DNA of 64,000 nucleotides from Macrothele yani (taxonomy: Eukaryota > Arthropoda > Arachnida > Araneae > Macrothelidae): positions 49,432,905 to 49,496,904 of the forward strand of contig CM077010.1 of NCBI GenBank assembly GCA_039090855.1, written 5' to 3'. The translations under genes were made by a program, and so were the position numbers. Of this stretch, positions 43,814 through 55,300 are shown one piece after another. The notes under the pieces are model-generated. The model saw only the letters and a list, made by a program, of their open reading frames with translations. It was not told where the DNA came from and searched no databases. Numbering within the stretch: position 1 is the first letter of the stretch; every line of letters starts with the position of its first letter.

Positions 43814-44597
43814 CAAAGGTCGTTCCATAAAAACTGAGAGTAATTTTCTTTTTGAGTTGGCAACAGTGCGAAGGGGGAAAATAACCGTGCAGACAACTAA
43901 CTGAATTAAGGAAGTATCTATGGCAACAGTTATTAACCGTGGCAGATGCTTCTGGTTTCGTTATTGCGCAGTTGTTTAAGGTGCGTCTGCATTTCGCCAT
44001 ACAGCTATAGAGGTGAGTGATTCAGAGTTGTGAAATGAAATGCGTTGTGCGATAAAATTTTCCTATCGTTTGTGTAAAACTGCTCCAGAAACAGATGCTT
44101 TAATGAAAAAAGCTCACAAAGATAAATGTTTGGGTGATTTAACGATTTTTAGATGGTATCATGATTTCAAAAAATGGTGTTTGTCGGCAGAACTGGCTTC
44201 TAGGCCTGGTTGACCTGAAAGGGTTGTTACGGAGCGTATTGTTAACACTGTTTGGGCAATCCTGCAGGAAGATCGACAAATGACGTGTAAAGACATAGTG
44301 GCGTCAACTAATATTTCAAAAACATCGGCATTCCGCATTCAATTACTGGTGCATCGTGTGTGTTGCAGATGGGTACCTCATCACCTGACGAGAGAACAAT
44401 TGTTAGCCAGTGTTCAGATGGGTCATGAGTGGAAACAAATGATTGCAAAAGATTCAAATTTTCTAAAAACAGTAATAACTGCCGATGAAACATGGGTCCA
44501 CTATTTCGACCCCCTCACGAAGTGCGCAACGAGTGTCTGGAAACACAGAGGCTCGTCTCCTCCGAAAAAATCCGCCAAACCAAATCAGCTGGGAAGG
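43814..44597 (+). mobile_element. mariner element, 5' part only
   Basis: Left terminal repeat CAAAGGTCGTTCCATAAAAA after TA. The transposase runs plus-strand until similarity ends abruptly at about 44597, where a minus-strand Tc1-like relic begins. The right terminal repeat is absent. Confidence 0.83.
44040..44597 (+). pseudogene. mariner transposase, truncated after the first catalytic Asp
   Basis: ATG 44040 gives MRCAIKFSYRLCKTAPETDA, typical of the mariner helix-turn-helix start. FRWYHDFKKW and a WAILQEDRQMTCKDIVASTN stretch follow, with one stop near 44211. The open part from 44280 reaches the first Asp in VITADETWVHYFDPLTK. The second and third Asp are missing. The last codons (NQLGR) lie at the junction with the neighbouring relic. 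Confidence 0.83.
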
Positions 44598-45250
44598 TGA
44601 TGAATTTCATGTGGTTTGCGCCGTACTCGTATCCTGCCATCCGCATGTACCAACGTGAATCTCGACTCATCACTCCAGACAACATTTTCCCACATGTCTA
44701 GGGTCCAGTGGCGATGTTCCCGCGCCCATGCTAATCTTTGCACCCTGTGATGTGCCGTCAGCAGCGGTACCCTCGTGGGACGATGGTTTCTGTACCCCAT
44801 AGCGAGGAGATGGTTTTAGATGGTGTGGATGTTTACACCTTTATGTGCACCAGCGTTAAATTGCCTAGTGACTTCTTGCACTGTAGCCCGTCTATCCGAT
44901 GTCACAATGCGAGCTAGCCGACGATGACCCCGCTCATCCACACGCTGATGTCCACGGCAGTTGGCCCTTGCATGGATGGTTTTACCGAATTCGATGTACT
45001 CACGGTGCACCCGTGACACAGTGGCTCGCAAAAATCCCAGTGCCTGCACGACTTCCGAGATGGAGTGACCCATTCGTCAGGCTCCAACAATTTGCCAACG
45101 ATCAAATGCGCTTAGATCCTTCGTCTTACCCATACTGTGTCCGACTCTTACTGATACCCGTCGCATTATTTCTTATATTGTCGGATCGCTGCATACGTCA
45201 TGTCGTTTCCGTTTACAGGGCTTCCCACAGCACCACATTTTCATAACGCC
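44597..45250 (-). pseudogene. Tc1-like transposase relic, N-terminal half
   Basis: Minus strand: MGKTKDLSAFDRWQIVG-like start (about 45130), MGHSISEVVQALGFLRATVS, a GRANCRG-to-RGHRRLARIVTSDRRAT linker, then MGYRNHRPTRVPLLTAHHRV and the first Asp in NVVWSDESRFTLVHADGR. It ends at RRKPHEIHH where it meets the mariner. Frame breaks lie near 45060 and 44810. No terminal repeat recognised. Confidence 0.78.
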
Positions 45251-45295
45251 AACTGTCTCTAATTCAATTGCTTTTCAGTGTTTGTGGAAAGCTTC

Positions 45296-45815
45296 CAAAA
45301 TATCAAGATTCGTGGTTGAATCTGGCTTGTCAATTAGTTTTGCTTATTCAAAGAGAAATGTATGGTCCTTTTCGTAACAGTGTTTAGCTATCGATGACTT
45401 CTTTAGGTCACAGTTCCGAATGTAGGTCTTGTGCTCTTTCAATCGAAAACGCAAGGCTCTACGGGACAGTTCTATATTGGAAGAGCCACATTCACATGAA
45501 ATTTGATAAATTCCCCACAAGTTTTTGTCTTCAGCATAGTATTTTTATCCTAAAAAGTTCATTTTGTTTATGGGTTTAAAAAGTACTTTAAAATTAAAGG
45601 TTTTGAGAATTTTTGAAATTTTGAAAGCAATGTCACGGGAAAATGGAATAATGGCGAAACTTCTCTCGCAATCGGCGCATCACAAGAGTTAACGTGGAGA
45701 TAGGCTTCGGTTTCCGGAAGTTTGTTAGAGCCTTGTATATAATGGAAGGGTTATATCCTCGTTGTACTGCAACACGCTTAAGGAAATAAAGTGCTTTTTC
45801 CAAACTGTCTTTATC
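45296..45815 (-). pseudogene. Penelope-like retroelement relic with GIY-YIG endonuclease remnant
   Basis: Minus strand from about 45815: DSLEKALYFLKRVAVQRGYN then TLTLVMRRLREKF, resembling the connector after the RT. From about 45550: LWGIYQISCECGSSNIELSR, then RLKEHKTYIRNCDLKKSSIA and KHCYEKDHTF. GIY, the CxC pair, the RLKEH motif and the KS-IA-H block match GIY-YIG endonucleases of Penelope-like elements, where the domain sits at the C-terminus. The YIG half is changed to NIE and an in-frame TAA follows LFE. The RT itself is not seen. Confidence 0.72.
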
Positions 45816-46056
45816 TGAACATATATGTATCTTTTAATATATGTATAAGAGAATTCAACATATATGTTGTACACTCTTAATACGTATAACCGTCTTTGAG
45901 ATCAAGAATCCTTCTACAACGGTTTTCAATACTTTATTCCCTATAAACTCTATGATTTCCTCACATATTGTTTAAGATAACTATGAAGCTTTTCCTCGTC
46001 CTTGATTACCATATTTTGCTATATGAGAACTAAGAAAAGGATCATATTCCACGAAA

Positions 46057-47078
46057 AGCTAATCCACGGGATAAATGAAATTTGATAGTAGAAACTACTC
46101 TTTGTTTCGCCCAGTATTACTTTTCCTTTGTGAATTCAATTTCCAATATTGAATCAAAGCTAATCCACGGCATGGGAGAAATTTGATAGTAGAAACTACT
46201 CTTTGCAGTACTTTCGACCAGTATTGCTTTTCCTTTGTGAATTCAATTTCCAATATTAAATCAAAGCTAATCCACGGCATGGGAGAAATTTGATAGTAGA
46301 AACTACTCTTTGCAGTACTGTCGCCCAGTATTCCTTTTCCTTTGTGAATTCAATTTCCAATATTTAATCAATTCAATTTCCAATATTGAATCAAAGCTAA
46401 TCCACGGCATGGGAGAAATTTGATAGTAGAAACTACTCTGTGCAGTACTTTCGCCCAGTACCTTTTCCTTTGTGAATTCAATTTCGAATATTGAATCAAA
46501 CCTAATCCACGGCATGGGAGAAATTTGATAGTAGAAACTACTTTTTGCAGTACTTTCGCCCAGTATTCCTTTTCCTTTGTGATTTCAATTTCCAATATTG
46601 AATCAAAGCTAATCCATGGCATGGGAGAAATTTGATAGTAGAAACTACTCTTTGCAGTACTTTCGCCCAGTATTCATTTTCCTTTGTGAATTCAATTTCC
46701 AATGTTGAATCAATTGAATTTCCAATATTGAATCAATTCAATTTCCAATATTGAATCAAAGCTAATCCACGGCATGTGAGAAATTTGATAGCAGAAACTA
46801 CTCTTTGCAGTACTTTCGCCCAGTATTCCTTTTCCTTTGTGAATTCAATTTCCAATATTGAATCAAAGCTAATCCACGGCATGGGAGAAATTTGATAGTA
46901 GAAACTACTTTTTGCAGTACTTTCGCCCAGTATTCCTTTTCCTTTGTGATTTCAATTTCCAATATTGAATCAAAGCTAATCCACGGCATGGGAGAAATTT
47001 GATAGCAGGAACTACTCTTTGCAGTACTGTCGCCCAGTATTCCTTTTCTTTTTGAATTCAATTTTCAATATTGAACCA
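46057..47078. repeat. Minisatellite, ~107-bp unit, about 9 copies
   Basis: Unit: AAGCTAATCCACGGCATGGG, AGAAATTTGATAGTAGAAAC, a TTCGCCCAGTATTCC segment and CAATTTCCAATATTGAATCA. Starts near 46058, 46155, 46264, 46395, 46499, 46607, 46759, 46867 and 46974. Length varies because the last ~22 bp (itself near-palindromic, ATTCAAT...ATTGAAT) is duplicated or triplicated at about 46365-46392 and 46695-46755. Confidence 0.93.
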
Positions 47079-47089
47079 ATTCGTCCAAT

Positions 47090-47804
47090 ATTTTTGCCCC
47101 TAGAAATGCATGCCATCATAGAGAGGTCCTATGTATATAACTGTTTTCATGTTCCGAAATTAGCGTAGAGGTAAGTTTCCAATGCAAAAATCCACCATAA
47201 GAGAACTGTAATTTCGCCCCATGAATACCACCAAAGAGAACGGAAGCAAAGCAATATACATTCCTTGTTGAGGGAGAATACACTAAGCATTCCCTTTCAA
47301 TGGTCTCACCAGTTATGTGACTTCAGAATATCAAAGAACGTGAAAATTTTCTTTTCTGATCGGAAACAGAAAAGTCATCATCATGGAGCTGGCATTCCCC
47401 GGGACCTTTGCTTGCACCAAAAGTCACGTATCTCCTTTGTTATATTTGCATTCGTCTACAAACCAATCAAATGCAAGGTTATCGTTCCTCTGATGAACAA
47501 TCTCAGAGTCAATCCCTGTGACATCAGTATTATGAGAGAGAACGTGAACCTCTAATACCTCAGTTATTTTGTTATCATTCGATGCTCTTGTTGTTGGCTC
47601 TCGTTGCTGTTCTGCTGGTGCCTTGGGTTTGAATCCAAGATCAAATAAATTTGGGCACTGACTCAGCAGTTCTTCATGCTTCCGTGTCGTCTCCTGTTGT
47701 CTTTTTCTTTTGCTTGCTCAACGCTCAAACTTCTTCTTCTCCGACGTAATTAATCTGAAAGGGTGAAACGATTGGTAAATAGTAATTTTACTCCTTTAAA
47801 TATA
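47090..47804. other. Spacer, nothing recognised
   Basis: The open frame 47265-47555 has no recognisable motif. No repeats noted. Confidence 0.45.
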
Positions 47805-47869
47805 TACACTACATTGACAAAAGTCACCGGACACCTAGAAGAGAAACACAACATAGCATTTATTGACAT

Positions 47870-49102
47870 ACATTAGAACAGTGTCAGTCCACCTTTGACA
47901 TTAATGAATGCACTGACCCTTGGAGACATGCTTTCGACAAGGTTTTGGAACACAGCGATAGGTATGCCTTTCTATTCAGTGCATAATGCTGCCGCTAACT
48001 ATTGCTTAGTAGTAGGTCTTGGTTCCAAACTCGTTAAACGCCGCCCCGGTGGCGCAGTGGTCTAAGGCGCTGGCCTCTGATCATTCGTCCGTAAGGGGTC
48101 CGGGTTCGAATCCCGATCAGGCATGGATGTTGTGTTTGTCTTACGGCACTGGCTCTCTCCCTTCCCTGGAACCAGTGACCCTAAATTAGGGACGGGCGAC
48201 TGCTTATAGCCCATTGAGTTGCTCACGGTGGTCGTTAAACCTCCAATAAAAAAAAACAAAAAAACTCGTTAATACATCCCATAGGTGCTCTATAAGATTA
48301 AGATCAGGTCTCTGTGCTGGCCAGTTGACACACGATACGGAATTATTGTCAAACCACGGGTGCATTATCCTGCTGGTACCAACAAAGCTCTGTTCCACAA
48401 TATTGCCACAGAGTTGGTAGGGCATAATTGTACAGAATGTCGAGGTGGACGTGCTGGTTAACAGATTTGTCCACGATATCCAATGGGCCGGGACCATACC
48501 ACGAAAAACACTCCCACACGAGCACACTGCCAGCTCAAACTTGGCCGTAGGAATGGTACACTGTGGTAAATAGCGGTCCCCAGGCTGCCGCCATACTCCC
48601 ACACGGACATCAGATTGATGAATCGTGTATCTGGATTCATCAATCCATGGGACCCATTTCTATTGATCTACGGTCCACGATAAATGTTCTTTACACCATG
48701 CTAAACGACGAGTAGCATTCCGAGTGGAGATGAAAGGTTTATGAGCAGCCGCACGATCACGGTAACCCATGGAATAGAGTTCTCTCGAATGGTACGTGTA
48801 CATATCGAGGTTCCAGCATTTTTACTCACCTGTACACAGAGATCTTTTGCAGTACTCCGTCGATTAGATGTAACGACTTTCCTGAGGCTTCGACGTCCTC
48901 TATCACTGATTTTCTTTGGTCTACTGGTACGTTTTGCTGCTTCAGGCACGCCTTGTGTCTTCCAGTAATTCAGTACATCCAAAACAGTTGATTTAGGTAT
49001 GTTTAAACGCCTCTCGGTTTCTCTTATGGAAAACCCACTAATATAACACCGAGCTATCTTTCCTTTCTCAAAGTCGGTTCTCTCCCGCTGCAAAATTTTC
49101 AC
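47870..49102 (-). pseudogene. Tc1-like transposase of F7 copy 2, split by SINE-1, catalytic loop deleted
   Basis: The start at 49102 gives MKILQRERTDFEKGKIARCY, then an N-terminal region open for 133 codons (SIRETERRLNIPKSTVLDVL). The frame breaks near 48740. After QSFVGTSRIMHPWFDNNSVS the Glu motif RPDLNLIEHLWDVL follows. Compared with copy 1, about 27 bp between the second Asp and WFDNNS are deleted, removing the catalytic loop. SINE-1 sits in the C-terminal coding region at 48038-48261. Confidence 0.85.
48038..48261 (+). mobile_element. SINE-1 in F7 copy 2, with clear target duplication
   Basis: Head GCCCCGGTGGCGCAGTGGTC (box A), box B GGGTTCGAATCCC, full body and an AATAAAAAAAAACAAAAA tail. 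Flanked by the 11-bp direct repeat AAACTCGTTAA (48027-48037 and 48262-48272). The complete match marks a fairly young insertion. Confidence 0.93.
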
Positions 49103-49333
49103 TCAACCTAACAGTGAGATATGATCGCGGGCAGCTGCAGGCTTGTTTTATACCGGTTGCTCCTGTACCGCGCTTCTTAACAACACAACGGATCCATTCA
49201 TTTGCTTTCGAAGGGGTGCCCGGGGATTTTTTGTCAATATAGTGTATATATTCAAATTTCTGGCTGACATTGATAAAGGAAGGTTAATACGTAATAGTAC
49301 TTCGGCAAAATGCATTGACACGTCGACCACAAT

Positions 49334-52300
49334 CATAAGCAACAGGCGCAGAACAGGTGCTAACTGCATTCACTCGCGGTCACTGCCAATATTACAAGAG
49401 ACTTCGGCAAATGGCTTATCATTCCCTACCAGACATCCGCCGCCGGCACGTGAATTTGGCTCTGGTTTCCTACGTATAATAAGCAACAGGCGCAGAACAG
49501 GCGCTAACTGCACGAACTCGCGGCCACTGCCAATATTACATGAGACTTCGGCAAATGGCTTATCATTCCCTACCAGACATCAGCCGCCGGCACGTGAATT
49601 TGGCTCTGGTTTCCTACGTATAATAAGCAACAGGCGCAGAACAGGCGCTAACTGCACGAACTCGCGGCCACTGCCAATATTACATGAGACTTCGGCAAAT
49701 GGCTTATCATTCCCTACCAGACATCAGCCGCCGGCACGTGAATTTGGCTCTGGTTTCCTACGTATAATAAGCAACAGGCGCAGAACAGGCGCTAACTGCA
49801 CGAACTCGCGGCCAATGCCAATGTTACATGAGACTTCGGCAAATGGCTTATCATTCCCTACCAGACATCAGCCTCCGGCACGTGAATTTGGCTCTGGTTT
49901 CCTACGTATAATAAGCAACAGGCGCAGGGCAGGCGCTAACTGCACGAACTCGCGGCCACTGCCAATATTACAAGAGACTTCGGCAAATGGCTTATCATTC
50001 CCTACCAGACATCCGCCGCCGGCACGTGAATTTGGCTCTGGTTATCTACGTACAATAAGCAACAGGCGCAGAACAGGCGCTAACTGCACGAACTCGAGGC
50101 CACTGCCAATATTACAAGAGACTTCGGCAAATGGCTTATCATTCCCTACCAGACATCAGCCGCCGGCACGTGAATTTGGCTCTGGTTTCCTACGTATAAT
50201 AAGCAACAGGCGCAGAACAGGCGCTAACTGCACGAACTCGCGGCCATTGCCAATATTACAAGAGACTTCGGCAAATGGCTTATCATTCCCTACCAGACAT
50301 CCGCAGCCGGCACGTGAATTTGGCTCTGGTTTCCTACGTATAATAAGCAACAGGCGCAGAACAGGCGCTAACTGCACGAACTCGCGGCCACTGCCAATAT
50401 TACAAGAGACTTCGGCAAATGGCTTATCATTCCCTACCAGACATCCGCCGCCGGCACGTGAATTTGGCTCTGGTTTCCTACGTATAATAAGCAACAGGCG
50501 CAGGGCAGGCGCTTACAGCACGAACTCGCGGCCACTGCCAATATTACAAGAGACTTCGGCAAATGGCTTATCATTCCCTACCAGACATCCGCCGCCGGCA
50601 CGTGAATTTGGCTCTGGTTATCTACGTACAATAAGCAACAGGCGCAGAACAGGCGCTAACTGCACGAACTCGAGGCCACTGCCAATATTACAAGAGACTT
50701 CGGCAAATGGCTTATCATTCCCTACCAGACATCCGCCGCCGGCACGTGAATTTGGCTCTGGTTATCTACGTAAAATAAGCAACAGGCGCAGAACAGGCGC
50801 TAACTGCACGAACTCGCGGCCACTGCCAATATTACAAGAGACTTCGGCAAATGGCTTATCATTCCCTACCAGACATCCGCCGCCGGCACGTGAATTTGGC
50901 TCTGGTTTCCTACGTATAATAAGCAACAGGCCCAGGACAGGCGCTAACTGCACGAACTCGCGGCCACTGCCAATATTACAAGAGACTTCGGCAAATGGCT
51001 TATCATTCCCTACCAGACACCCGCCGCCGGTACGTGAATTTGGCTCTGGTTTCCTACGTGTAATAAGCAACAGACGCAGAACAGGCGCTAACTGCACGAA
51101 CTCGCGGCCACTGCCAGTATTACAAGAGACTTCGGCAAATGGCTTATCATTCGCTACCAGACATCCGCCGCCGGCACGTGAATTTGGCTCTAGTTATCTA
51201 CGTCCAATAAGCAACAGGCGCAGAACAGGCGCTAACTGCACGAACTCGCGGCCACTGCCAATATTACAAGAGACTTCGGCAAATGGCTTATCATTCCCTA
51301 CCAGACATCAGCCGCCGGCACGTGAATTTGGCTCTGGTTATCTACGTACAATAAGCAACAGGCGCAGAACAGGCGCTAACTGCACGAACTCGCGGTCACT
51401 GCCAATATCACAAGAGACTTCGGCAAATGGCTTATCATTCCCTACCAGACATCAGCCGCCGGCACGTTAATTTGGCTCTGGTTTCCTACGTGTAATAAGC
51501 AACAGACGCAGAACAGGCGCTAACTGCACGAACTCGCGGCCACTGCCAATATTACAAGAGACTTCGGCAAATGGCTTATCATTCCCTACCAGACATGCGC
51601 CGCCAGCACGTGAATTTGGCTCTGGTTTCCTACGTGTAATAAGCAACAGACGCAGAACAGGCGCTAACTGCACGAACTCGCGGCCACTGCCAATATTACA
51701 AGAGACTTCGGCAAATGGCTTATCATTCCGTAACAGACATCCGCCGCCGGCACGTGAATTTGGCTCTGGTTATCTACGTATAATAAGCAACAGGCGCTAA
51801 CTGCATGAACTCTCGGCCACTGCCAATATTACAAGAGACTTCGGCAAATGGCTTATCATTCCCTACCACACATCCGCCGCCGGCACGTGAATTTGGCTCT
51901 GGTTATCTACGTACAATAAGCAACAGGCGCAGAACAGGCGCTAACTGCACGAACTCGCGGCCACTGCCAATATTACAAGAGACTTCGGCAAATGGCTTAT
52001 CATTCCCTACCAGACATCCGCCGCCGGCACGTGAATTTGGCTCTGGTTATCTACGTACAATAAGCAACAGGCGCAGAACAGGCGCTAACTGCACGAACTC
52101 GCGGTCACTGCCAATATTACAAGAGACTTCGGCAAATGGCTTATCATTCCCTACCAGACATCAGCCGCCGGCACGTGAATTTGGCTCTGGTTTCCTACGT
52201 GTAATAAGCAACAGACGCAGAACAGGCGCTAACTGCACGAACTCGCGGCCACTGCCAATATTACAAGAGACTTCGGCAAATGGCTTATCATTCCCTACCA

Positions 52301-55300
52301 GACATGCGCCGCCAGCACGTGAATTTGGCTCTGGTTTCCTACGTGTAATAAGCAACAGACGCAGAACAGGCGCTAACTGCACGAACTCGCGGCCACTGCC
52401 AATATTACAAGAGACTTCGGCAAATGGCTTATCATTCCCTACCAGACATGCGCCGCCGGCACGTGAATTTGGCTCTGGTTATCTACGTATAATAAGCAAC
52501 AGGCGCAGAACAGGCGCTAACTGCATGAACTCGCGGCCACTGCCAATATTACAAGAGACTTCGGCAAATGGCTTATCATTCCCTACCAGACATCCGCCGC
52601 CGGCACGTGAATTTGGCTCTGGTTTCCTACGTATAATAAGCAACAGGCGCAGAACAGGCGCTAACTGCACGAACTCGCGGCCACTGCCAATGTTACATGA
52701 GACTTCGGCAAATGGCTTATCATTCCCTACCAGACATCAGCCTCCGGCACGTGAATTTGACTCTGGTTTCCTACGTATAATAAGCAACAGGCGCAGGGCA
52801 GGCGCTAACTGCACGAACTCGCGGCCACTGCCAATATTACAAGAGACTTCGGCAAATGGCTTATCATTCCCTACCAGACATCCGCCGCCGGCACGTGAAT
52901 TTGGCTCTGGTTATCTACGTACAATAAGCAACATGCGCAGAACAGGCGCTAACTGCACGAACTCGAGGTTACTGCCAATATTACAAGAGACTTCGGCAAA
53001 TGGCTTATCATTCCCTACCAGACATCCGCCGCCGGCACGTGAATTTGGCTCTGGTTATCTGCGTATAATAAGCAACAGGCGCAGAACAGGCGCTAACTGC
53101 ACGAACTCGCGGCCACTGCCAATATTACAAGAGACTTCGGCAAATGGCTTATCATTCCCTACCAAACATCCGCCGCCGGCACGTGAATTTGGCTCTGGTT
53201 ATCTACGTACAATAAGCAACAGGCGCAGAACAGGCGCTAACTGCACGAACTCGAGGCCACTGCCAATATTACACGAGACTTCGGCAAATGGCTTATCATT
53301 CCCTACCAGACATCAGCCGCCGGCACGTGAATTTGGCTCTGGTTTCCTACGTATAATAAGCAACAGGCGCAGAACAGGCGCTAACTGCACGAACTCGCGG
53401 CCATTGCCAATATTACAAGAGACTTCGGCAAATGGCTTATCATTCCCTACCAGACATCCGCAGCCGGCACGTGAATTTGGCTCTGGTTTCCTACGTATAA
53501 TAAGCAACAGGCGCAGAACAGGCGCTAACTGCACGAACTCGCGGCCACTGCCAATATTACAAGAGACTTCGGCAAATGGCTTATCATTCCCTACCAGACA
53601 TCCGCCGCCGGCACGTGAATTTGGCTCTGGTTTCCTACGTATAATAAGCAACAGGCGCAGGGCAGGCGCTTACAGCACGAACTCGCGGCCACTGCCAATA
53701 TTACAAGAGACTTCGGCAAATGGCTTATCATTCCCTACCAGACATCCGCCGCCGGCACGTGAATTTGGCTCTGGTTTCCTACGTATAATAAGCAACAGGC
53801 CCAGGACAGGCGCTAACTGCATGAACTCGCGGCCACTGCCAATATTACAAGAGACTTCGGCAAATGGCTTATCATTCCCTACCAGACATCCGCCGCCGGC
53901 ACGTGAATTTGGCTCTGGTTATCTACGTCCAATAAGCAACAGGCGCAGAACAGGCGCTAACTGCACGAACTCGCGCCCACTGCCAATATTACAAGAGACT
54001 TCGGCAAATGGTTTATCATTCCCTACCAGACATCCGCCGCCGGCACGTGAATTTGGCTCTGGTTTCCTACGTATAATAAGCAACAGGCCCAGGACAGGCG
54101 CTAACTGCACGAACTCGCGGCCACTGCCAATATTACAAGAGACTTCGGCAAATGGCTTATCATTCCCTACCAGACACCCGCCGCCGGCACGTGAATTTGG
54201 CTCTGGTTTCCTACGTGTAATAAGCAACAGACGCAGAACAGGCGCTAACTGCACGAACTCGCGGCCACTGCCAGTATTACAAGAGACTTCGGCAAATGGC
54301 TTATCATTCGCTACCAGACATCCGCCGCCGGCACGTGAATTTGGCTCTAGTTATCTACGTCCAATAAGCAACAGGCGCAGAACAGGCGCTAACTGCACGA
54401 ACTCGCGGCCACTGCCAATATTACAAGAGACTTCGGCAAATGGCTTATCATTCCCTACCAGACATCAGCCGCCGGCACGTGAATTTGGCTCTGGTTATCT
54501 ACGTACAACAAGCAACAGGCGCAGAACAGGCGCTAACTGCACGAACTCGCGGTCACTGCCAATATCACAAGAGACTTCGGCAAATGGCTTATCATTCCCT
54601 ACCAGACATCAGCCGCCGGCACGTTAATTTGGCTCTGGTTTCCTACGTGTAATAAGCAACAGACGCAGAACAGGCGCTAACTGCACGAACTCGCGGCCAC
54701 TGCCAATATCACAAGAGACTTCGGCAAATGGCTTATCATTCCCTACCAGACATGCGCCGCCAGCACGTGAATTTGGCTCTGGTTTCCTACGTGTAATAAG
54801 CAACAGACGCAGAACAGGCGCTAACTGCACGAACTCGCGGCCACTGCCAATATTACAAGAGACTTCGGCAAATGGCTTATCATTCCGTAACAGACATCCG
54901 CCGCCGGCACGTGAATTTGGCTCTGGTTATCTACGTATAATAAGCAACAGGCGCTAACTGCATGAACTCTCGGCCACTGCCAATATTACAAGAGACTTCG
55001 GCAAATGGCTTATCATTCCCTACCACACATCCGCCGCCGGCACGTGAATTTGGCTCTGGTTATCTACGTACAATAAGCAACAGGCGCAGAACAGGCGCTA
55101 ACTGCACGAACTCGCGGCCACTGCCAATATTACAAGAGACTTCGGCAAATGGCTTATCATTCCCTACCAGACATCCGCCGCCGGCACGTGAATTTGGCTC
55201 TGGTTATCTACGTACAATAAGCAACAGGCGCAGAACAGGCGCTAACTGCACGAACTCGCGGTCACTGCCAATATTACAAGAGACTTCGGCAAATGGCTTA

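Larger units (their letters stand above)
47807..49244 (-). mobile_element. Tc1-like transposon, family F7, copy 2 (1438 bp with a SINE-1 inside)
   Basis: Ends CACTACATTGACAAAAGTCA and the inverse of CACTATATTGACAAAAAATC, with TA at 47805-47806 and 49245-49246. It lies directly before the 144-bp array. Confidence 0.9.

Noticed and set aside
46095..47061. Minus-strand frames with repeated PMPWISFDSILEIE
   Set aside because: Translations of the 107-bp minisatellite; lengths vary by 22 bp and frames do not persist.
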